Shown: positions 33,528 to 42,458, counted from the first letter of the stretch. The stretch is DNA of 64,000 nt from Candidatus Poribacteria bacterium (GCA_007571305.1 RKRR01000010.1:1-64000); one strand, 5' to 3'. A program made the numbers and translations. The notes: generated by a model not told the origin, from the letters alone.

Positions 33528-34271
33528 ATGAACAAAAAAAAATTACGAGCGATCATTGAAGGAAATATCGTTAGTGGAATAATCCAGTTCCTGATTCTTG
33601 CTTCTGCTGTTGTTTTTGTGCTGGAGTCTGATAGCGAGGACCCACATGCCTCTCACTTCATTTTGCTGGACTCGGTATTTTTTGGCTTATTTTCGATCGA
33701 ATATATCCTACGAGTCTATATGGAACCCAGAAAGCGGGATTTCATTTTCAGTTTCTACGGCATAATAGACCTACTCGCTATTCTACCATCTCTGTTTCTT
33801 CTGCCAGGGTTCCGCGTTCTTAGAATACTACGGTTCCTACGAATTTTCAGAATCTTCAAAGCGACCCGATTTATCCTCGCAGTAGATCGGCTCACCGAAG
33901 CATTGAATGAGATCCGGAGAGAACTCTTAGCACTCGTCATCCTGTCATTAATGTTAGTCTATCTCGCGGCGTGTGGTATCCATTATTTTGAACGCGAAGT
34001 GCAACCTGAAGATTTCGGTTCCATTCTTGATTCCATGTGGTGGGCTATTGTGACACTTACAACGGTCGGCTATGGAGATGTCTTCCCGAAAACTGCTGGG
34101 GGAAAATTTTTCACCGCGGTTGTCACCCTTATTGGCGTAGGATTGGTTGCAATTCCATCCGGACTGTTAGCTTCGGTTTTAACGGAAGCACGGGTGGAAC
34201 GTCAAAAAACAGATGAAAGTGAAGAAAACATGGAAAATGAATCCACGGAAGGCATCGACAAACAGATATGA
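33528..34271 (+). CDS. Voltage-gated potassium channel (six-transmembrane Kv type)
   Basis: 247 residues with the architecture of KvAP-like bacterial Kv channels. S1 at about 17-34, acidic S2/S3 segments (DLLAILPSLFLL), and a textbook S4 voltage sensor with positive charges every third residue: R96, R99, R102, R105, R108, K111. The pore helix and selectivity filter are TLTTVGYGD (176-184), specific for K+. The C-terminus is short and acidic, without an RCK domain. Its stop overlaps the start of the first PstB-like gene by 4 bp (ATGA), so the two are translated together inside the phosphate cluster. Physiological link unknown. Confidence 0.93.
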   Translation: MNKKKLRAIIEGNIVSGIIQFLILASAVVFVLESDSEDPHASHFILLDSVFFGLFSIEYILRVYMEPRKRDFIFSFYGIIDLLAILPSLFLLPGFRVLRILRFLRIFRIFKATRFILAVDRLTEALNEIRRELLALVILSLMLVYLAACGIHYFEREVQPEDFGSILDSMWWAIVTLTTVGYGDVFPKTAGGKFFTAVVTLIGVGLVAIPSGLLASVLTEARVERQKTDESEENMENESTEGIDKQI

Positions 34272-35053
34272 AAACAAATAGTCAGAATGGTTCACAAATG
34301 ACACCTATAATTGAGGTTACTGACCTGAGAGTACATTATGGAGATAAATTAGCACTAAAAGGTGTTTCATTTGATGTCTACCAGAACGAGATCCTCGGCA
34401 TCATCGGTCCTGCGCAATCCGGTAAAACAACACTCCTGAAAGTTATCAACAGAACATTGGAATTTACACCCGACGCTACCATAGAAGGCTCCGTGAAATT
34501 GGATGGTGAAGACATTAGCACAATTAGCGATGTATATGGCTTACGTCGACGGATCGGCATGGTTCAACCCTTACCGGTCGGTCTGCCGCTCTCCATATAC
34601 GATAACGTCGCCTTTGCCCCACGTACAGCAGGCATTCGCTCAAAATCGGAATTAGACGTAATCGTCGAAAGGTGTCTACAACAAGCCGCACTATGGGAAG
34701 AGGTAAAGGAGCGGTTGAACACACTCGGCACTCAATTATCAGGTGGACAACAACAACGTTTGACAATCGCTCGCGCCCTTTCACATCAACCGGAGATCCT
34801 CTGCCTTGATGAATTTTCAATCGCGGTAGATCCCGTCACAACGATGCGTATTGAAGAAGTACTCAAAACTTTACGAACAGAAATGACTATTTTACTCGTT
34901 ACGAATTTGGTGCAACAGGCGAAACGATTGGCGAATCGCACCGCCTTTTTCCTCAACGGTGATCTTATTGAGATTGATACAACAGATATAATCTTCTCTG
35001 AAAATCCGGCAGAGCAAGCTACCTACGATTATGTGAACGGGACCTTTGGATAA
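34268..35053 (+). CDS. pstB: PstB-like ATPase 1: intact signature, missing switch His
   Basis: 261 residues, PstB family (YGDKLALKGVSFDV, SIYDNVAFAPRTAG). Walker A GPAQSGKTT (47-55) and the signature LSGGQQQRL (157-165) are intact; Walker B reads ILCLDEF (177-183), keeping Asp and catalytic Glu. The switch His of VTHN is replaced: VTNLVQQA has Asn213. The Q-loop (GMVQPLPVGLP, Q100) is one residue shorter than the standard GMVFQKPNPFP. It could therefore bind ATP and supply a signature loop to a partner but be a poor hydrolyser in its own site. ATGA overlap with the channel gene. Confidence 0.88.
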   Translation: MKTNSQNGSQMTPIIEVTDLRVHYGDKLALKGVSFDVYQNEILGIIGPAQSGKTTLLKVINRTLEFTPDATIEGSVKLDGEDISTISDVYGLRRRIGMVQPLPVGLPLSIYDNVAFAPRTAGIRSKSELDVIVERCLQQAALWEEVKERLNTLGTQLSGGQQQRLTIARALSHQPEILCLDEFSIAVDPVTTMRIEEVLKTLRTEMTILLVTNLVQQAKRLANRTAFFLNGDLIEIDTTDIIFSENPAEQATYDYVNGTFG

Positions 35054-35115
35054 ATCGGCTATCAGCAGTCAACGTATTACATTCCGAAGCCCACGAAACC
35101 CGAAAGCCATAAAAA

Positions 35116-35901
35116 ATGAATTCGCAAACGACACCTACAAATTATAGCATTGAAACTGAAAATCTCAGTCTCTGGTATGGTGATTTCCAAGCACTCATTG
35201 ATGTGAACGTGAAAATACCGGACGGTCAGATAACCTCGCTTATCGGTCCTTCTGGGTGTGGAAAAACAACGTTACTGCGCTGTTTCAATCGTGTCAACGA
35301 ACGTTACGGCAACGTCACGACAAAAGGGAAAATCGAGATTTTAGGAAAAAACATCTACGATGCAGATGTCTCTTTGCCGGAACTCCGAAAATCGGTTGGC
35401 ATGGTGTTCCAAAGACCGAACCCATTGCCGATTTCAGTCTACGATAATATATTGTTCGGTTTGCGTATTCACTCTCCGGTGCGGAGTATAACACAGGCAG
35501 AATCAGATCAGATTGTTGAAGAGGCACTCACATCTGTCTTCCTTTGGGAGGATCTGAAGGATAAATTGAAGGTACGGGCAACATCACTCCAACTTGAACA
35601 GCAGCAGAAACTCTGTATCGCGCGTCTGCTACCGCTGAAACCCAGAATCATTCTGATGGACGAACCCTGCTCCGCGTTAGATACGAAGGGCACGTTCGCT
35701 GTTGAGGAATTAATGGAAGTCCTTGCAGGAACATACACATTCCTGATTGTAACGCATAACATGGCGCAGGCGCGGCGAGTCAGTAAGGAGTGTATCTATA
35801 TGTTTCTCGGAGAACTTATTGAACACGGAGAAACGCAAGCTCTCTTTGAAACACCTCAACACCCTAAGACCGCGGATTACGTACAAATGCGCTACGGGTA
35901 G
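35116..35901 (+). CDS. pstB: PstB-like ATPase 2: intact catalytic core, degenerate signature
   Basis: 261 residues, PstB family (LSLWYGDFQALIDVNVKIP, LRCFNRVNERYG). Walker A GPSGCGKTT (44-52), Q-loop GMVFQRPNPLP (Q99), Walker B IILMDEPCSALD (178-189) and switch His214 in VTHNMAQARRVS are all canonical. The ABC signature, normally LSGGQ, has become LQLEQ (158-162). It thus keeps every residue that acts in its own ATP site but lacks the loop that completes the partner's site, the reverse of the first PstB-like protein. ATG 35116 follows a 62-bp gap. Confidence 0.9.
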   Translation: MNSQTTPTNYSIETENLSLWYGDFQALIDVNVKIPDGQITSLIGPSGCGKTTLLRCFNRVNERYGNVTTKGKIEILGKNIYDADVSLPELRKSVGMVFQRPNPLPISVYDNILFGLRIHSPVRSITQAESDQIVEEALTSVFLWEDLKDKLKVRATSLQLEQQQKLCIARLLPLKPRIILMDEPCSALDTKGTFAVEELMEVLAGTYTFLIVTHNMAQARRVSKECIYMFLGELIEHGETQALFETPQHPKTADYVQMRYG

Positions 35902-36026
35902 AAGGCAATTTGAAGAATGACTGTGGGCTGTCAGCTTTCAGTTATCAGTCACAAGATGGATATGTGACTCTCCCAAATTCCTCTTAACTGGCTGCTGCTG
36001 GTTCTTCTTCTGAAGGTTGAAGACCG

Positions 36027-36854
36027 ATGGCTATTTTCTCAATGACTCGTCCAGAACTCAGAAAAAAAATCGCTTTGCAGGGTATTGCCTTCATTATAGT
36101 GGGTGCCGCGTTTATCTTTCTCTGGAACACCCTTAAAAAGACACAAGCGGCTAACATTCAAACGCCGTCATCTTCTCGCATATCCGGCACCCTGCCCAGC
36201 CTACTCAGCGATCTCAATCTGATTCTACCCATCAGCCTTTTGGCGGTCCTGTTCGGGGTAGCCTTTGCTTTCTACTTAGAGGAATGGCTGCCCACAACAA
36301 GCAAGGTTCGCAGCTTCATCGAAAGTCAAGTTGCCTTTTTCGTTGAAATCCCTTCACTCTTGTACGGACTTTTAGCAATTACGGTTCTTTTCAGTTATGC
36401 TGACGTTTCCAAAGAGATTGGAACGCCTCCTATCCAGAACATAAACGAAGCTGGATTAGCAGCAATACCTCTTCAGCATAATATTGCAATGTTTTACGCG
36501 GAGACTTTAGTATTCATTTTTATGGTAATACCAGTAGCAATCAAAACAACCCAAGAGGCACTGCGATCGGTTGCGACACCCATCCGTGAATCTGCCTACG
36601 TATTGGGTGCGAATCACTGGCAAGTCTTAGCAAACCGGGTCGTACCACTTGCCTTGCCAAGGATACTCGCGGGGGGATGCCGAGCAATCTCTCGATCACT
36701 TGCCGTAGCTGCATTACTCATCGGTGTTCATATACCGGGTACCAGAGGAATACCAGACAGATTCATGTTGTTCTTAGGAGGAGCACTATTACTGAGTACC
36801 ATTTCCAGTTTCCTAATAGAGATATACGTGCCTGCTACGGCACGACACGGTTAA
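36027..36854 (+). CDS. Third Pst-type permease
   Basis: 275 residues with about six transmembrane segments (for example IALQGIAFIIVGAAFIFLW near 14-32, LILPISLLAVLFGVAFAFYL in part near 68, TLVFIFMVIPVAIKTT). The EAA coupling loop RESAYVLGANHWQVLANRVVP is intact, and SQVAFFVEIPSLLYGLLA corresponds to the PstC/PstA segment ELLAAIPSVVWGFIG. It is more divergent from PstC and PstA than these usually are from each other. Its position between the second and third PstB-like genes suggests a second Pst-like permease assembly or a modified complex. Confidence 0.82.
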   Translation: MAIFSMTRPELRKKIALQGIAFIIVGAAFIFLWNTLKKTQAANIQTPSSSRISGTLPSLLSDLNLILPISLLAVLFGVAFAFYLEEWLPTTSKVRSFIESQVAFFVEIPSLLYGLLAITVLFSYADVSKEIGTPPIQNINEAGLAAIPLQHNIAMFYAETLVFIFMVIPVAIKTTQEALRSVATPIRESAYVLGANHWQVLANRVVPLALPRILAGGCRAISRSLAVAALLIGVHIPGTRGIPDRFMLFLGGALLLSTISSFLIEIYVPATARHG

Positions 36855-36906
36855 CTTTCACAAGATAATTGGAGGCGCGAATCCTCAATTTCTCGCGATA
36901 CCAGTG

Positions 36907-37677
36907 ATGCAGACTAAAAAAAAGGGACCTATCTTGAGTATCCACAACCTAAATGTATGGTATGGCGATAATCAGATTCTGGACTCCCTCTCATTCGAGG
37001 TACAACCGAGGCAGATAACTGCGCTCATTGGTCCTGCCAATTGCGGTAAAAGCACACTCGTCCGGTGTTTCAACCGTTTAAATGACTTTACGCCGAATTT
37101 CAGATTCAACGGGGAAATACTTTTTAACGGCAAGGACATGTATAAAAAAAAGACAGATGTCACCGCTATTCGGAAAAAGATTGGAATGGTATTCCGAAAA
37201 CCTGAACCCTTTCGGTGTTCTATCTACGAGAACGTGGCATACGGGGCTCGGATCGCAGGTATAAATCAGGCTTCACAGTTGGATGCCGTTGTCCAAAAAA
37301 GCCTCCAAAGATCAGGACTCTGGGACGAGGTTGAACCTATCTTGCACGGTAACCCAGAACAACTCTCTATAGGACAGCAACAACGTCTCTGTATCGCACG
37401 TGCTTTAACTGTTGAACCAGAAATCCTAATATTTGATGAGCCATGCGGGGAACTTGATCCGATCGAAACCGTTAAAATCGAGAACCTCATGCGGGATTTA
37501 AGAAACGATTTCACGCTAATCTTTGTTACAAATAAAAGAAGGCAAGCCGCTCGCGTCTCGGATAGCGCGGGGTTTCTCTACTGTGGTGAATTGATAGAAT
37601 TCGGATCAACAGAGAAGATTTTTACTAATCCACAGGATACAAGAACAGAACAATATGTAACAGGAAGATTAGGTTAA
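36907..37677 (+). CDS. pstB: PstB-like ATPase 3: altered Q-loop, signature and switch His
   Basis: 256 residues from ATG 36907 (a GTG one codon earlier is possible). Walker A GPANCGKST (about 43-51) and Walker B ILIFDEPCGELDP are intact. Three other ATPase motifs differ from consensus: the Q-loop GMVFQKP is GMVFRKP (Arg about 97), the signature is LSIGQ instead of LSGGQ, and the switch His is Asn in VTNKRRQAA (about 209). The nucleotide can probably still bind; hydrolysis in its own site is doubtful. Its stop codon lies in the GGTTAACCC that begins the repeat at 37674. Confidence 0.88.
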   Translation: MQTKKKGPILSIHNLNVWYGDNQILDSLSFEVQPRQITALIGPANCGKSTLVRCFNRLNDFTPNFRFNGEILFNGKDMYKKKTDVTAIRKKIGMVFRKPEPFRCSIYENVAYGARIAGINQASQLDAVVQKSLQRSGLWDEVEPILHGNPEQLSIGQQQRLCIARALTVEPEILIFDEPCGELDPIETVKIENLMRDLRNDFTLIFVTNKRRQAARVSDSAGFLYCGELIEFGSTEKIFTNPQDTRTEQYVTGRLG

Positions 37678-37761
37678 CCCAGGTTGCCAGTGATGTAGCA
37701 TAACCTGTTAGGTTATCTCTTAAGCACGCAGGTTCACAGTCTACGCTACGAACTGCTGCGG
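37674..37761 (+). repeat. Interspersed inverted-repeat element between pstB3 and phoU
   Basis: TTAACCCAGGTTGCCAG, then TGTAGCATAACCTGTTAGG, TAAGCACGCAGG and TCTACGCTACGAACTGCTGCGG (last block in two parts: TCTACGCTACGAA and CTGCTGCGG). Complete family copy. The TAA stop of the third PstB-like gene is within its first bases. Confidence 0.85.
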
Positions 37762-37786
37762 ATCCTGAAGGTTTTCACTGAAAAAT

Positions 37787-38428
37787 ATGTTAGAGCACGA
37801 AATTAAGGGACTTCAGCACAAAATCTTGGAAATGGCAGGGCTTGTGGAACAGATGCTGCGCCAAGCTATAGAATCTATCTTAACACGAGATAGTGCCTTA
37901 GCCCAACTTGTTGTTGCTACGGACGATAAGATTGATCTGTTTGAAAACGAGATCGAATCAATGTGCATCCAGTTGATCGCGCTCCACCAACCTGTAGCAG
38001 TAGAACTCCGATTTCTAACAACAGCGATGAAGGTTAACCACAACATTGAAAGGATAGCAGATAAAAGCGTTGCCATCGCCAAACGGAGCATTGAGTTGTC
38101 GGAACACCCTCCAGTCAAACCGTTCGTGGATCTCCCCTATGTGGCACAAGTGATTCAAACAATGGTGAAAGACGTGATAGATGCCTTCGTCAATCGGAAT
38201 GCTGAACGTGCCTTAGAAATTCGAGAGCGGGACAATGAAGTGGACAAGATTTATGAAAGGATGCTCCATGAACTCCTGACGATTTTAAGCGAACATCCCA
38301 AACTTATCCAACCCGGTATTAGTCTCCTACTGCTTTTCCGACACTTGGAACGGATAGGCGACCTCACGGCAAATATCGGCGAAGAGGTCTATTACCTCGT
38401 CAAAGGCGATGTTATCCGCCACTCTTAG
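37787..38428 (+). CDS. phoU: Phosphate transport regulator PhoU
   Basis: 213 residues, all-helical PhoU family with two three-helix PhoU repeats (about 8-95 and 115-205). Metal-binding-type motifs ATDDKIDLFENEIES and IRERDNEVDKIYERM, one in each repeat, are clear, as are LRFLTTAMKVNHNIERIADK and LLFRHLERIGDLTANIGEEV (the latter shown in part). PhoU restrains Pst transport and PhoR signalling when phosphate is ample. It ends the cluster; convergent MscS gene follows. The start is ATG 37787 with no strong ribosome site. Confidence 0.94.
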   Translation: MLEHEIKGLQHKILEMAGLVEQMLRQAIESILTRDSALAQLVVATDDKIDLFENEIESMCIQLIALHQPVAVELRFLTTAMKVNHNIERIADKSVAIAKRSIELSEHPPVKPFVDLPYVAQVIQTMVKDVIDAFVNRNAERALEIRERDNEVDKIYERMLHELLTILSEHPKLIQPGISLLLLFRHLERIGDLTANIGEEVYYLVKGDVIRHS

Positions 38429-38540
38429 GGCTTACAACAAACGTAGCAGAGACTTGTCCTCCCGATCTTTTTTATATTCGTGAAACCAATCTGTTAGGTG
38501 AGGTACCTGTGCCTTGCTCTTGACCGCTAACTGCTCATAA

Positions 38541-39713
38541 CTATTTGGCTTCTGTTGGATCAAAATGGACATCTATTTGTGGGAATGCGATTGTAATGTT
38601 GTGTTCTTTAAATTTGTGCCAGATGATGAAACGCAGGTCACTCGCAACATCGAAACGCTGAAAAGAGTCAGGGATCCAGGCTAATAACTCAAAATCCAAT
38701 GATGAATCCCCAAAATCAATAAAACGAACAAAAGGGGCAGTAACGTTGCTGATGTTCGGAATCGGTTCTTTGATCACGCCGAAATGTTCCTCTGCAGCAT
38801 CAAGTAGCACTTTCCTGACAAGATCTACGTCTGAACTGTAGGACACCCCCACCTGAATACTGAGACGGAACAGCCTGTTCTCGTGTGTGAGGTTGTGAAC
38901 GGATTCGCTAACCAATTGGGAATTCGGGACAATAATTTCCTTTTCATCAAGTGAAACGATGACCGTTGAACGAAGATTGATGCTGTGCACTTTTCCAAAT
39001 ATGTCAACGTCCATGATCTCCACGAGATCCCCAATTTTGATAGGGCGTTCAAAGATGAGAATAAACCCTGATATTAGGTTTGAGGCGATGTTTTGTAGAC
39101 CGAAACCGATACCGATACTCAAACCACCGAAAATCAACGCTAAGCTTGTCAAACTAATGCCGACAGTGCTAAGGCTGATAAGGATCCCGATGATGATAAC
39201 AGTGAAGTGGAAAAAACGTAGTAAGAGAAACTGCGTATGATCGGCTATTTGAAAGGCTTGTAGTACTTCTCGCCTCAGCACCCATTGCAAATATTTAGAG
39301 AGTATGAACACCCCGAAGACAATTAGGAATGCATAAAAAAGACTCGCTAAGGTTAAACGGTTCTCCTCTTTACTACCTGTTTCTGCGTCGGGAGGCTGAA
39401 ATAAATCTGTGAGCGGATAATGAAAAAATTCGGCAAAAATCTCTGTCTCAATCTCTGACAAACGCAAACCCAGCGTGATTCCAATGATCATAAGAATCAA
39501 AAACACAAGTGCCAGCAAGCGATTTTCAATACTTGATGGGATCTTGAAGTAACCAAACCAGCGGCGCAGACTCCATCGAAAAAATCCTGCAAACCCCAAC
39601 GAAACCGCCAGCGTCCCAATGAGCAAAACAAGTTGCTTGACTACTATAGGTTTGTCCAAAGGGATTACCTGGGTCTCAAGTAAATCATGTAACCTTTGAA
39701 TCCATCTATCCAC
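38541..39713 (-). CDS. MscS-family mechanosensitive channel
   Basis: 390 residues. Four or five transmembrane segments: VVKQLVLLIGTLAVSLGFAG (part) near 24-45, LLALVFLILMIIGITLGL near 67-85, LASLFYAFLIVFGVFILS and FHFTVIIIGILISLSTVGI. The pore-lining helix and beta domain follow: GGLSIGIGFGLQNIASNLISG (in part GGLSIGIGFGLQN), FERPIKIGDLVEI and VPNSQLVSE, all MscS hallmarks. It opens under membrane tension to release solutes during osmotic downshock. AGGTGG precedes ATG 39713. Its neighbour is a second ion transporter, but each gene appears to be its own unit. Confidence 0.93.
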   Translation of the reverse strand: MDRWIQRLHDLLETQVIPLDKPIVVKQLVLLIGTLAVSLGFAGFFRWSLRRWFGYFKIPSSIENRLLALVFLILMIIGITLGLRLSEIETEIFAEFFHYPLTDLFQPPDAETGSKEENRLTLASLFYAFLIVFGVFILSKYLQWVLRREVLQAFQIADHTQFLLLRFFHFTVIIIGILISLSTVGISLTSLALIFGGLSIGIGFGLQNIASNLISGFILIFERPIKIGDLVEIMDVDIFGKVHSINLRSTVIVSLDEKEIIVPNSQLVSESVHNLTHENRLFRLSIQVGVSYSSDVDLVRKVLLDAAEEHFGVIKEPIPNISNVTAPFVRFIDFGDSSLDFELLAWIPDSFQRFDVASDLRFIIWHKFKEHNITIAFPQIDVHFDPTEAK

Positions 39714-40146
39714 CTAGTTCTGTCCTCTCTCTCTCATTGGATGCTGAAAAATTTTGCGCGTTTGTTTCCACCTGGGCGTGTTGGTAAACGTAACGCTTGA
39801 CAAAATATCTTAGAATTATGTGAGTTTGATAAATATTCAGGGTAGACGCATTTCCGACAAATAATAGAAATTCAGAGCCATTTTTTTAATTTATAGTAGA
39901 TGAACAGGGCGACTCCAATGTAATGAGCGAAAATCAGTATTTAGATATTTTTGTAGCATAGGAGACCGTGGGTTTCCTGTGGACATTTATGCACAACCTA
40001 ACGGGTTATGCTACAAACTGGCAACTTGGGTTAACATAGTAAATCTACGATATCCCCTTCCGCTTCCATGATTAAGAATGTTGGTGTTTATTTAAATCCC
40101 CTTGCGTGAACTTTATGCCCCAATTCCACTCAAGATGTGCCCATTA
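39714..40146. other. Intergenic region with repeat, no gene
   Basis: 433 bp with the reversed repeat at 39951-40035. A TTGACA at 39797-39802 on the plus strand has no -10 box at a suitable distance. No coding sequence seen. Confidence 0.5.
39951..40035 (-). repeat. Interspersed inverted-repeat element, complete copy
   Basis: On the minus strand: GTTAACCCAAGTTGCCAG, TTTGTAGCATAACCCGTTAG, GTTGTGCAT, then GTCTCCTATGCTACAA. The perfect inverted arms GTAGCATA and TATGCTAC are about 50 bp apart. Confidence 0.85.
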
Positions 40147-42420
40147 TTAATCGATTGAAATCTGTTCAATTGCATGAACAAACAACACATCATTGGTTGC
40201 CGCATAGGACTGTAATGTTTGCGCCAATTTTCCGGAGTAGAGGTCTTCTCCCGTTAAGCCTGCAATAACCAAATCGCTCTGAGAGGATCGGTGCTCTATC
40301 TCCTCTTCTAAAATTTCCTGATTGCTGTAAGACACAGAAGTCACATTGTGCGTTGAAATTGGTAGTCTCCCCTCTTTCATTAGCGTCGAAAGTCTGTTCA
40401 CCTCACGTTCAGCATCCGTAGCCTCAGAACAAGCAAAAAGCCGAATCTCAGCACGTCTCCAATCTGGATGTCCTACGATGATATACGCGAGCAACAGCAT
40501 CATTGGAGCATTTTTCAAGTTGTCCTCCGTCACCCACACATCGATCGAGGAACGATACCCAAAGCGGTACCCCGTTGACCGCAGAACCAGGACATTGAAC
40601 AATGAATTCGCAGCGAGGCGTATCCCTTCCTGAACCTCTTCAAGTTCGTCGGGTTTTTCTTGCTGGAACTCAAGGAGAACACAATTATTTTGTAGACCCG
40701 AAATTCCCGGCGTTTGCAGTATTTGTGCAAGAGCAAGTTTAAACGTCGGGCAAATTATGGAATCGACAAAGATACCGGCTCTGCTAACCTCTGTCATTTT
40801 AATCAATTCATCAACATGGACGCGTGCTTGGAGCTCGCTGGCAAACGAATAGTCTCCATGGAACAACCGGATGAAGTGCCCGAACCCGTGCCTGTGGCAG
40901 ATCCAGCGGAGCAAATCGAAATGTCCAAGTCGGCGTTCTCCGAATCGAGTTATCGCGACGATCGACGGACGCCATCCGCCTTCAGACGAATTGACACGGT
41001 TCTTCTGTAAAGTAATTTGCAACCACCGGGTTAACTGAAACATTGTCCCTTGGAAGATTGCTGTCAAGTCGCGTTGCCCCGTGTGGCTCCTACGGAGACC
41101 GAGGTAGGTCACCGCCATGAGTCCAATTGAGATAAACGCATATAGAACGCTTATTTGGAACATCATTAAACCGCACATGACAGTACCCAGTAGGGACAAG
41201 TACCAGCGAGAATGGAAGGTAGGACGATAAGATGGATTACTCGCAAAATGCTCAAGGAACGACACCGCACAGAGCGCACCATAAGTTACCATGAAGAACA
41301 TTGTCAAGATCTGTGCGATAAAGTCTAATTCGCCGATCGCCACGAAAACAATTGCTATGATGCCTGATACCGCTGTTGCATATACCGGTTCCTGTGACTC
41401 GCCTACGCCTTTTTCCATAAGACGATTCAGTCTCGGAATAGGTAGCACATTGTCTCGGGCAAGCATTTGCAATGTTCTCGGAGCTACCATAATCGATCCG
41501 ATAGCAGAGGAAAACGCAGCCGCCCCCAATCCAATGTAGATTGCAGGCCCCCACGGAGAAACCTTTGCCATGATAAACTCATCAGCATTGAGTGCTTCAG
41601 GGGTGGCACTCTGCCCCAACTTGATAGCGACAAGTACATATATGACCATGCCAGTGAATGTCGCACCGATGGTACCGAGCGGTATACTTCTTTGCGGGTT
41701 TTTCAGGTCACCGGATAACCCCAAACCTGCAATCATACCAGTGAAAGCGGGAAAGCATGTAGCGAAAACTATCCCAAAACTGTCAGGATCCTCAATGCGT
41801 GCTGTAAGATTCAATCCCTCGGGCCGAATTGATTCAGGGCCTTGTCCCACAAGGAATGAAATTATTGACACCGTCAAGATCGCGCAGACCACCCACAGGA
41901 CCCGAACCCCTATACTAGCTCCCTTCGTTAGCATAAGAATAAGCATCAGAACTGTGGCAGGAATACTCATCCAACGCGGATCGAGAATCAATCCATACGT
42001 CGTCGCGACCCAGTCATAAACAGGTTGAAAAGATTGTGCGAACGCCACGATATAGAAGGCGACTGAGATCGCTTGGGAAATATACAGAGCAATTCCGATA
42101 GAACCCCCGATACTCTCACCGAACGAACGGCTGACAATATAGTAGGCACCACCACCCGCCACGCGACGGTTCGTCGCAATTTCAGATACCGCCAGAACCG
42201 TCGGGACCGTCACAAGATGCCCAAGTGCGATAATCATGAGGCTACCCCAGAGTCCGACATGTGCAACGGCGTAACCGAACCGCAAGAAGAGAATTGCCCC
42301 GAGGATAGTACTCACCGAAGCGAGGAATACCGGAGCAGTACCGAAACCGTGCCCATGTTGGGAAGCCGGAGGATCACCACTGAGTTGAGATTCAGATTGC
42401 TGTCCTGGGTCTGAAAACAT
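40147..42420 (-). CDS. Cation-chloride-cotransporter-like APC permease with C-terminal USP-like domain
   Basis: 757 residues. Twelve hydrophobic segments occupy about residues 25-440 in the APC fold; GTAPVFLASVSTILGAILFLR and AGGGAYYIVSRSFGESIGGSIG (in part) resemble the first and third helices of SLC12-type cation-chloride cotransporters. The soluble C-terminal 300 residues include HFIRLFHGDYSF and a universal-stress-like segment (SDLVIAGLTGEDLYSG), as in bacterial CCC relatives. Substrate could be ions or amino acids. The ATG at 42420 has GAAAGGAAAA at the right distance; a TTG eight codons upstream was rejected. A hairpin with T tail sits in its leader. Confidence 0.85.
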   Translation of the reverse strand: MFSDPGQQSESQLSGDPPASQHGHGFGTAPVFLASVSTILGAILFLRFGYAVAHVGLWGSLMIIALGHLVTVPTVLAVSEIATNRRVAGGGAYYIVSRSFGESIGGSIGIALYISQAISVAFYIVAFAQSFQPVYDWVATTYGLILDPRWMSIPATVLMLILMLTKGASIGVRVLWVVCAILTVSIISFLVGQGPESIRPEGLNLTARIEDPDSFGIVFATCFPAFTGMIAGLGLSGDLKNPQRSIPLGTIGATFTGMVIYVLVAIKLGQSATPEALNADEFIMAKVSPWGPAIYIGLGAAAFSSAIGSIMVAPRTLQMLARDNVLPIPRLNRLMEKGVGESQEPVYATAVSGIIAIVFVAIGELDFIAQILTMFFMVTYGALCAVSFLEHFASNPSYRPTFHSRWYLSLLGTVMCGLMMFQISVLYAFISIGLMAVTYLGLRRSHTGQRDLTAIFQGTMFQLTRWLQITLQKNRVNSSEGGWRPSIVAITRFGERRLGHFDLLRWICHRHGFGHFIRLFHGDYSFASELQARVHVDELIKMTEVSRAGIFVDSIICPTFKLALAQILQTPGISGLQNNCVLLEFQQEKPDELEEVQEGIRLAANSLFNVLVLRSTGYRFGYRSSIDVWVTEDNLKNAPMMLLLAYIIVGHPDWRRAEIRLFACSEATDAEREVNRLSTLMKEGRLPISTHNVTSVSYSNQEILEEEIEHRSSQSDLVIAGLTGEDLYSGKLAQTLQSYAATNDVLFVHAIEQISID

Positions 42421-42458
42421 CGCTATTTTCCTTTCGTTAAGCAAACACGACTCACACT

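Noticed and set aside
39797..39830. TTGACA on the plus strand as a promoter
   Set aside because: No -10-like hexamer at 15-19 bp and no plus-strand gene downstream for more than 3 kb.
22660..40035. Recurring repeats as a CRISPR array
   Set aside because: Copies are kilobases apart, in both orientations, diverged, without regular spacers or cas genes.
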